Below, one piece after another: positions 56,215-64,000 of a stretch of DNA of 64,000 nucleotides. Below the pieces are notes generated by a model, which was not told where the DNA came from, did not search any database, and worked only from the letters and a program-made list of their open reading frames with translations. How positions within the stretch are numbered: position 1 is the first letter of the stretch; every line of letters begins with the position of its first letter. The translations under genes were made by a program, and so were the position numbers. This stretch comes from Eucommia ulmoides (taxonomy: Eukaryota; Streptophyta; Magnoliopsida; Garryales; Eucommiaceae), in NCBI GenBank assembly GCA_016647705.1, contig CM028326.1:41597546-41661545 (forward strand), in the 5' to 3' direction.

Positions 56215-58316
56215 TGTTGACCCAATAGAATACCCAAGAGGGGGGGTGAATTGGGTAATTAAAAAATATTATCAGAATATATTTGAATAAATCAAATAAT
56301 TAATTTTATTTCTAAATTAATTATTATCTTTATACCATAGAGGAATTATAATAAATCTAGTGCATACCCAAACAAACCAAAATAATAATGCAACACGCAA
56401 AAGATTTATACTGGTTCACCAAACTACTCTTAGCTAATCTAGTCCCCCAAGCTCCACGGAGGTCGCACCCACTAAAACCAAGATTCTTTTAAAGGTAGGA
56501 ACCAAACCCGCACACCGATTCTTTTACACGCTCAGAATCAACCTTTACAATTTTATTTTCTCAAGTTAAGGAAGAACTTCTACTTTTTACAGGCTAAAGA
56601 ATAACCTAATTCTTTTTAACACTAAGGCTCAAGAGTCAAAACCTCACTAAAACACTTCAAATATCCTTTTACCCGGTAAGGATTGAACCATTATAAAATC
56701 ACTCAAAAACACAATTCTTATTTAGAAAGAATCACTACCTTAATCTCTTTACAGAAAAAGACTGAAACCCAACTACCCTCGATTAAATATCTTTAATGAT
56801 ATTTAATCTGTCACAACTCACCAATACAAAAATTGATAAGTAGTAAATCTCACTCGGAACTTCTACCAACCCAGATAAATAAAAAATCAATTAATATCCC
56901 AACTAGTGATAGAAATATGTGAGATACAGAAATTTGATTTTAACAAAATATGGGTAGCAAATTAGAGCACGTAATCATATTTAAGAAATTGTTTGAAAAA
57001 ATATTTTTTTCAAACATTAAAAACAATTTCTAAGATCAATTTCCAAAATAAAATAATAAACAATAAACAATATGGAAAGATCTCTCTTGGAATCCACAGA
57101 ATTAATGATTAGAACAATATAGCTTCAAATCCGGTATCAGCAAGAATAGATCGCAATTGATTAATAGAATCACTCTTAGAGAAGCTCACAATATCAGAGA
57201 ATACTAACTCTTATAAAAGCTATCTCAAAATGATATAGAATGATTAACTCTTAGAATGATTAGTTTTTCAAATAAAATTCGCAGGTCTATTGAAAGGGAT
57301 ATGTAATCAGCCCTCTAACGTCTAGTTTACAAGTGTCATGACAATAAAAAGTTCTTATAGACCCCTTATAATATAAGGACTTCATTTAAGTTCAATTTCA
57401 ATTAAAAACATCTTTATAATCTTTCAATTAAACCCCCAAAGTTTTTCGCAATCAAAATAAAAAAGTATAAAATCTATTTCAAGTATAAAATTGAGAAACA
57501 TTAATATTTAAGGAACCATATTGAAAGGTGAACCATATCTTAAATATAGAGAATATCCCTTAAATCTCTCTCAAATCCTAACAAAAAACGGCTACTTTTG
57601 GATTTAAACTCGGATCAAACTATATCCTGAAACAGCACATTCGGTCAACTACCCAGTCTACTTCCCAACTCAGCTTGCAGCCAAACCATCATTGCAGCGA
57701 GCATAGGTTGACCACCCAGTCGACTCACAGATTCAGAGAGTTTGTCATGCTTCCACCGGTCGACCGCTCGGTCGACTCGCAAATTCAGAGAGTTCAGTTG
57801 TTTTCAGTGGTCGACCTGTCGGTCGACTCTTCGATTCAGGATGTTTCAGTATCTTTCTCTGGTCAACTCTTCAGCTAATTGTCTCTTTCTGAATCTCTTC
57901 TCTAATCTCGTTTTTAACTCACTTTCTTTTATGATTTAACCCCTTTATCCAGTTTTATCTTTAAATAAGCTCCACTAATATTCTTATATTCCATTTTAGT
58001 CATTCAAAAATATTTCTTTTCAATTCATATAGGAGCAAATAATCATACTTAATAAAAACACACATAAAAGATAAAATTCATTTTGTACCATGTGTGTGTT
58101 CTTAAATGAGATATTAAGAGTTAATATTTACCTGAGTTATTTTTTCTAATTTCTTCAAACTCTTAATACTTCTTCATCATCTTGATATCTTCATTTAGCA
58201 TTCATTCAATTTGACATCTTCATTACTGGAACTTTAAATCACTAAAACACTTGATCATACATTAGTTCTACCAAAATATCAATACTTAATTGTTCATCAA
58301 AATCTTAGGATCAACA
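56215..58316 (-). repeat. 3' LTR of the Sirevirus
   Basis: 2102 bp. On the minus strand it starts TGTTGATCCTAAG and ends CTATTGGGTCAACA. Palindromic GGTCGACC/GTCGAC clusters lie at about 57.70-57.82 kb. Related LTRs in the window are 6287, 11024 and 14918. Confidence 0.9.
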
Positions 58317-58628
58317 ATCTCCCCCTTTTTTTATGAAAACAATTAACTTTGATGTTTTTTTAAAAATAAAATATAACCATACTCCCCCTGAATCCGAGGA
58401 TGGGTTCTTTAACTCATTTAGGCATCATAATGAAGATTTATAAAATATAATTTAAAAATACTCAATAAAGCACAATTTTTTAAATTTCTAATTTCTCCCT
58501 TTTGATTAAAACACAGTTTTAGAATACTCCCCCTAAATAAAACAAATAAAAACATCACTAGTTTCTCCCCCTTTGTCATCTTCAAGAACAAATTTCGGTA
58601 GAAGAGGAGAAAACAACACACATATAAC

Positions 58629-60128
58629 TCACTCTAGGCAAACATCATTATACCTAGCCATACCCAAACCGCGAATGATTTTCACAAACTGATCTTCTGC
58701 TAGTGGTTTGGTAAAAACATAAGTAAGCTGGTCGGAGGTATCAATATACTCAATAATAATAATCATTTTCTGAATATGATCACGAATAAAGTGATGTCTA
58801 ATCTCTATGTGCTTAATTCGTGAGTGTTGTGTAGGATTTTTACTTAGACATATAACACTTTTATTATCACAAAAGATCGGGACCTCCTTCATACAAATAC
58901 CAAAATCATTTAACTGTTACTTAATATATAAAATTTGAGCACAACAGTTACTAGCTGCCATGTATTCAGCCTTAGTAGTGGATAAGGAGATCGAATTCTA
59001 TTTCTTGCTAGACCAAGAAACCAAAGCATGTCCTAACAAATGACATGATCCACTTGTGCTTTTTCTCTCAACTTTGGAACCGGCAAAGTCAGCATCAGAG
59101 TAACTTACCAATTTAAAATCACTCCTCCTAGGATACCATAATCCTAGGTCAGTCGTCCCCTTTAAATAACGAAAAATTCGCTTAACCGCAGTCAAGTATG
59201 ATTCTTTAGGACAAGACTGAAATCTAGCACAAAGACAAACACTATACATAATGTCAGGTCTACTAGCAATTAGATACAACAAGCTACCAATCATACCTCG
59301 ATACATCTTTTCACTAACGTTTTTGCCCGTATCGTCTTTTTCAATTTTTGTAGCCGTTGCCATAGGAGTTTTGTACTCTTTAGCTCATTCCAAGTTATAT
59401 TTCTTTAACAGCTCCTTGGTGTATTTAGCTTGGTTTATAAATATACCTTCTTTGGTTCGCTTAATTTGTAATCCAAGAAAGAAATTCAACTCTCCCATCA
59501 TACTCATTTCAAATTCAACCTGCATTATCTTAGCAAACTCTTGGCAAAGATCCTCATTAGTAGATCCAAAAATGATATCATCAACATACACTTGTACTAA
59601 TAGGATATCAGAATCAGTTTGCTTTACAAATAGTGTTATATCACAAATACCCATTCGAAAACCATTTTCGATCAAATATCGGCTAAGTCTCTCATACCAA
59701 GCTCTTGGAGCTTGTTTGAGCCCATACAAAGCCTTGCAAAATTTAAATACATGATCAGGAAATTTGTCACTTTCAAATGCTGGGGGTTGTTCCACATAAT
59801 CTTCTTCAGCTAGAAAACCATTTAGAAATGCACTATTTTCATCCATTTAATATAGTTTAAAATTACGTGAACATGCAAAGGCGAGTAGCATTCTAATTGC
59901 TTCTAGTCTAGCAATAGGAGCATAAGTTTCATCATAATCAATTCCTTCCTCTTGATTATAGCCCTGTGCCACTAATCTTACTTTATTTCTAATTATCATA
60001 CTAGATTCATCCTTTTTGTTTCTAAATACCTATTTAGTACTAATAACTGGATGAAAATCCGGTCTCGGAACAAGACACCACACTTTGTTCTGCTCAAATT
60101 GAACTAATTCATCTTGCATTGCGGAAAT
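58629..60128 (-). pseudogene. Sirevirus reverse transcriptase and RNase H region
   Basis: RT motifs include EEDYVEQPPAFE, KALYGLKQAPRAWYERL and the catalytic YVDDIIFGS (about 59.58 kb). Then come the connection (RPDIMYSVCLCARFQ) and RNase H (YSDADFAGSK, CDNKSVICLSKNP, VFTKPLAEDQF ending near 58.63 kb). These convert the genomic RNA to DNA in the particle. It is broken. Confidence 0.9.
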
Positions 60129-61724
60129 TCAAGATTCATCAATTAGCGCCTCATTTATATTTTTAGGCTCAATTTGAGATAAGAAATCAAGATTAATTAT
60201 ATCCCTAAGAGAGGATCGAGTACTTACACCTTTTTCGAAATTACCAATTACCTCTTTGATTGAATGTCCAGGTACCGTCTTTATAGCTCTTAGTAAAGTC
60301 GAATCCTTCTCCTTAGGTTCCTCCTCTTGTTGAGACTCATTTGATACATCATTACCTTGGTTTTGGTTATTTAAGATACCTGCATCATCATCATCCAAAA
60401 CCTTTCTCGACAAGAATGGATCAGCTTCTTCAAAAACAACATGCATAGTTTCTTCCACTACTAAAGTACGTTTATTATAAACTCTATAAGCCTTACTGTT
60501 AGTAGCATATCCAAAGAAAATCCCATAATTAGATTTAACATCAAATTTACCAAGATTATCCTTATCATTCAAAATGAAACATTTGTATCCAAAGACTTTA
60601 AAATATAAAATATTAGGAGTCTTACCATTCCAGATTTCATATGGAGTTTTGTTAAACCCTCTACGAATTGATACACGGTTTATCACATGACAAGCGGTAC
60701 TTACTGCTTCAACCCAGAAGTAGGTTGGTAAGCGGTTTTCATTTAGCATTATCCTGGCCATCTCTTGAAGCGTTCTGTTCTTTATTTCTACTACATCATT
60801 TTGTTGCGGTGATCTTGGTGCAAAAAAGTTGTGAGCATAACCATGCTCATCACCATAACTTACCACTTCATCATTCTTACATTCTCTTCCTCTATCACTA
60901 CGAATGTTAATCATAGAACATTGCTTCTCATTTTGAACATGTTTACAGAATTTAGCAAGAATGGAAGCAACTTCACTTTTCTTAGTAAGAAAATATACCC
61001 AGGTAAGTTTAGAATAATCATCAACTATAAAAAATGCATAGAACTTACCACCAAAACTAGCAATAAAGTTAGGTCCAAATAAATCAAGATACAATAATTC
61101 AAGACATCTAGACGTAGACATGTGCATTTTTTTCTTAAATGATGATCTAACTTGCTTGCCTAATTGACATGCATCACATACCTTATCCTTCACATATTTC
61201 AAATCAAGTAAGCCACGTACAAGACTCTTCTTAGATAAGTTAGAAATTAACTCCATACTAGCATACCCAAGTCTTCTATGCCATAACGAACTATTTTCAG
61301 ATAAAGCATTCAAACAAGATAAATTTTGAGAATTAAAATCATCAAAAGAGCAAGTATACACATTCTCAAAACGTAATGCAATTAGCAAGACACTACTATC
61401 ATGACTATTCTTAATGATGCATCTATTATGATCAAATATAACATTATAGCCCTTGTCACAAAGTTGACTAATACTAAGTAAATTATGTTTAAGTCCATCA
61501 ACTAGTAACACATCTTTTATCATAGTAGTACCATTACTAATATTATCTATACCGATAATTTTACCATTTGCATTGTCTCCAAAAGTCACATGACCTCCAT
61601 CTTTAGGTGTCAAAGATGTAAATTTTCCTTTATCTCCCGTCATGTGTCGAGAATAACCACTATCCAGGAACCATTTGTCCTTGCTTATTGATGTTTTTAG
61701 AATAACCTGCAAGGAACACCTCAA
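60129..61724 (-). pseudogene. Sirevirus protease and integrase region
   Basis: A long open stretch of 531 codons. It starts around the protease-end motif WFLDSGYSRHMTG and SISQLCDKGYNVIF. The HHCC zinc region follows (SLWHRRLGY, with VCDACQLGK), then the integrase core (LELLYLDLFGPN, VDDYSKLTWVYFL, SDRGRECKNDEV, HNFFAPRSPQQNDVVEIKNR). Next come YEIWNGKTPN and the acidic linker. The whole reading frame of the element is broken. Confidence 0.9.
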
Positions 61725-63282
61725 ATAGTTCCGAAGTGGTACCCAGCCTACGTGGGTCCAATCTTGTTAGTTGGGACAATTTTAGTTCATTTCGGAACCC
61801 AAACTTGTCTACAGTTAGATAGTTTTGCATAACATCTACGAATAGTATGCCCCACAACGTTACATTTAAAACATCTAAAAAGATCCTTGGTTTCAGAAAA
61901 GAATTTTTGAAAGCGTTTTTGTTTAAGATTTTTCTAAAATCCAACATCGGCTTTATCAAAAACTCCACATGAACTTCCCAAAAGCATTTTCAAATTATTT
62001 TCACCGCTGGTAAATTTGAGAACAATTGATTGCAAATCCATCAATTTAGATTTCAACCCATTGTTTTCAAATTCATAATCCACTACTTTCTTGTTTAATG
62101 TGTTAATTGTACTTTGAAGGACATTTATTTTAGAACACTGGTTCTTATAATCATGCGAAAGTTCTTGATAAATATCAAACAATTCATCAAAATTTAAAGG
62201 ATATGAACTTGAACAATCTGTTACCTTACCACCTGTGGCCATTAGTGCAAGCATGGACGTATCATCACTATTTGATTCTTCCAAGCTACTCGAATCGGTA
62301 TCATCCTAGGTAGCTTTCATCAATTTCTTCTTACTCTTCTTTGCTTTATTCTTTTCTTTCTTTTTCTTTTTCTTTTTTTTATCCTTCTTTGGTTTAGGAC
62401 AATCATTTTGAAAATGATCGGTTTTACGATAGTTGTAGCATTCCACTTTGGACATGTTGATATTTTTTTTCCCACGAAATGTACGCCGAGTCATTCTTCT
62501 AAAATTGTTTGTGAGAAGTGATACGTTCTTCTCTTGCTCACTTTTAGTGTCAAGGATTTCCTCTTTCTATTTCTGGTATCATCCTCATAGCCTTTGATCG
62601 CCGATTCATGAGTCATCAAATTACCAATTAGATCATCGATGTCGTATTTGCCAAAATCCTTGGCTTCCTCGATTGCCGTCACCTTTGACTCTCATATTTT
62701 CGTCAAAGACCTTAGGACCTTTCGTACTCTATCTTCCATGGAGTATGGTTTTCCGAGTTGGTTCATACTGTTGCATATGTTGTTGAGACGAGTGTACATC
62801 TCATGAATTGATTCATTTTCCTCCATCTTAAATAGCTCAAATTTTCTCATAAGCGCATTGATTTTTGACTGCTTCACTTGACTTGTGTCTTCGTGGGTGA
62901 CTTGTAACTTATCTCACATCTCTTTTGCGGATTTACAACCTGAAACTCTAGAATACTCATTAGCATCTAAAGAACAAAAGTGAATATTGATAGCTTGAGA
63001 ATTAATAGAAAGTTTTTGTTTATCAGAAGCAGTGAGTTATTTCTTCTTCTTCTCAACTCCGTTTTCCATTGGAATGAATGGACCATCCTCGATTGTTAAC
63101 CACACGTCGTAATTTGTAGCCTGAAGAAAGACTATCATCTTGTCTTTCCAAAACGAGTAACTTTCACCTGCAAACAAGGGTGGTCAGTGCATAAACTGCC
63201 CCTCAACTAGTGTGCCTACTATGTATGTCATGTGATCTTTGTTAGCAAAATAGATTCGAGCTAAACCAACTTTGATGACAAT
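61725..63282 (-). pseudogene. Sirevirus gag region
   Basis: Minus strand, from about 63.2 kb. The gag core with FELFKMEENESIHEMYTRLN and ICNSMNQLGKPYS is followed by a CCHC-type knuckle remnant (CYNYRKTDHFQNDCPK) and a Lys-rich run. A coiled-coil-like spacer (about 61.95-62.28 kb, IYQELSHDYKNQCSKINVLQ) follows. It packages RNA in the particle. It is broken in several places. Confidence 0.85.
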
Positions 63283-64000
63283 TGTTGGCCCAGTAGAATA
63301 CCTAAGAGGAGAGTGAATTGGATAATTAAAAAATATTATCAGAATATACTTGAATAAATCAAATAATTAATTTTATTCCCAAATTAATTATTATCTTTAT
63401 ACCACAGCGGAATTATAATAAATCTAGTGCACACTCAAACGAACCAAAATAATAATACAGCACACAAAAGATTTAAACTAGTTCACCAAGCTACTCTTAG
63501 CTAATCCAGCCCCCCGACCTCCACGAAGGTCGCACCCACTAAAACCAAGATTCCTTTAAAGGTAGAAACCAAACCCGCACACCGATTCTTTTACACGCTC
63601 AGAATCAACCTTTATAAATTCTATTTCTCAAGCTAAGGAAGAACCTCTACTTTTTATGGTCTAAAGAATAACCTAATTATTTTTAACACTAAGGTTGAAG
63701 AATAAAAATCTCACTAAAACACTCCAAATATCCTTTTACCCGGTAAGGATTGAACCCTTACAAAATCACTCAAAAACACAATTCTTATTCAAAAAGAATC
63801 ACTACCTCAATTTCTTTACAGGAAGAAATTGAAACCCAGCTACACTTGATTAAATATCCCTAATGATATTTAATCCGTCAGAACTCACCAATACAAAAAT
63901 TGATAAGTAGTAAATCTCACTTGGAGCTTTTACCACCCCAGATAAATAAAAACTCAATTAATATCCCAACTAGTGATAGAAATATGTGAGATACAGAAAT
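63283..64000 (-). repeat. 5' LTR of the Sirevirus (part)
   Basis: Starts (plus strand) TGTTGGCCCAGTAGAATACC and follows 56215 onward with about one difference in ten. It continues past the window edge. Confidence 0.9.

Larger units (their letters stand above)
56215..64000 (-). mobile_element. Sirevirus (Ty1/Copia) on the minus strand, partly outside the window
   Basis: LTRs at 56215-58316 and from 63283 to beyond 64000 are direct repeats, about 90% identical over the part visible. A polypurine tract (GGGGGAGAT on the minus strand, about 58317-58330) precedes the left LTR. The internal 5.0 kb encodes gag, protease, integrase, RT and RNase H in Copia order on the minus strand. The LTR length near 2.1 kb and the protease/integrase text (SRHMTGDKGKF, LKHNLLSISQLCDKGYNVIF) are typical of Sireviruses. 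No envelope-like ORF lies between RNase H and the 3' LTR. It is broken, with several breaks, and LTR divergence implies a few million years. TATAG (56210-56214) should be one target-duplication copy. Confidence 0.9.

Noticed and set aside
59251-59754. 167-codon plus-strand frame over the Sirevirus RT
   Set aside because: It is antisense to clear RT and RNase H motifs, so it is a shadow.

Overview
The window is plant nuclear DNA, almost certainly from a eudicot with a repeat-rich genome. It is AT-rich and holds one spliced host gene that I can recognise: a mitochondrial single-stranded DNA-binding protein (mtSSB) at about 44.1-48.0 kb. Nearly everything else is nested, decayed transposable elements: Ty3/Gypsy, Ty1/Copia (Sirevirus type), a Mutator-like (MULE) DNA transposon, a short hAT-type element and a SINE tail. 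No CRISPR array, rRNA or tRNA gene was seen. The family within the eudicots cannot be fixed from the sequence alone.

Layout. 1-4.53 kb: a large non-autonomous Ty3/Gypsy element with two LTRs, a Gypsy-type primer binding site and no gag-pol. 4.54-16.93 kb: two copies of a block made of a minus-strand MULE fragment joined to the start of a plus-strand Sirevirus LTR. The second copy is split by a Gypsy solo LTR (9.17-10.49 kb) and a 2.8-kb Sirevirus solo LTR (11.02-13.83 kb). 16.93-23.67 kb: gag-like internal sequence, then a frame resembling the plant 'putative transposon protein' domain, split by a minus-strand Gypsy element (19.55-23.47 kb). 23.67-24.11 kb: a 30-bp minisatellite. 24.47-32.78 kb: an 8.3-kb non-autonomous Gypsy element with a perfect TTGTT target duplication, filled with internal tandem repeats. 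Its right LTR tail has been amplified with flanking DNA into a 370-bp tandem array (32.55-33.98 kb). 34.36-36.07 kb: an LTR-like block carrying a 750-bp hAT-type insertion with an 8-bp target duplication. 36.08-39.5 kb: a very decayed Copia polyprotein. 39.5-43.56 kb: gene-free DNA with a recurring GTGAATGTTCAC-like word.

44.13-47.97 kb: the mtSSB gene has four coding exons totalling 221 codons. Its first intron is of the rare GC-AG class, and its 2.5-kb second intron holds a SINE-like tail. 48-49.95 kb is intergenic. 49.97-54.16 kb: remains of a Tat-lineage Gypsy element, with pol on the minus strand and an extra antisense frame plus tandem repeats downstream of it. 54.16-56.21 kb: the LTR and gag leader of a plus-strand Gypsy element. 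56.22-64.0 kb: a Sirevirus on the minus strand inserted into that leader, with gag, protease, integrase, RT and RNase H recognisable. It is broken, and its far LTR runs off the window.

The elements do not form a pathway; what can be read is an order of insertion. MULE DNA is older than the Sirevirus LTR joined to it, the pair was then duplicated, and solo LTRs landed in one copy. The 370-bp array is among the youngest events, because its units are almost identical while the parent LTRs have clearly diverged.
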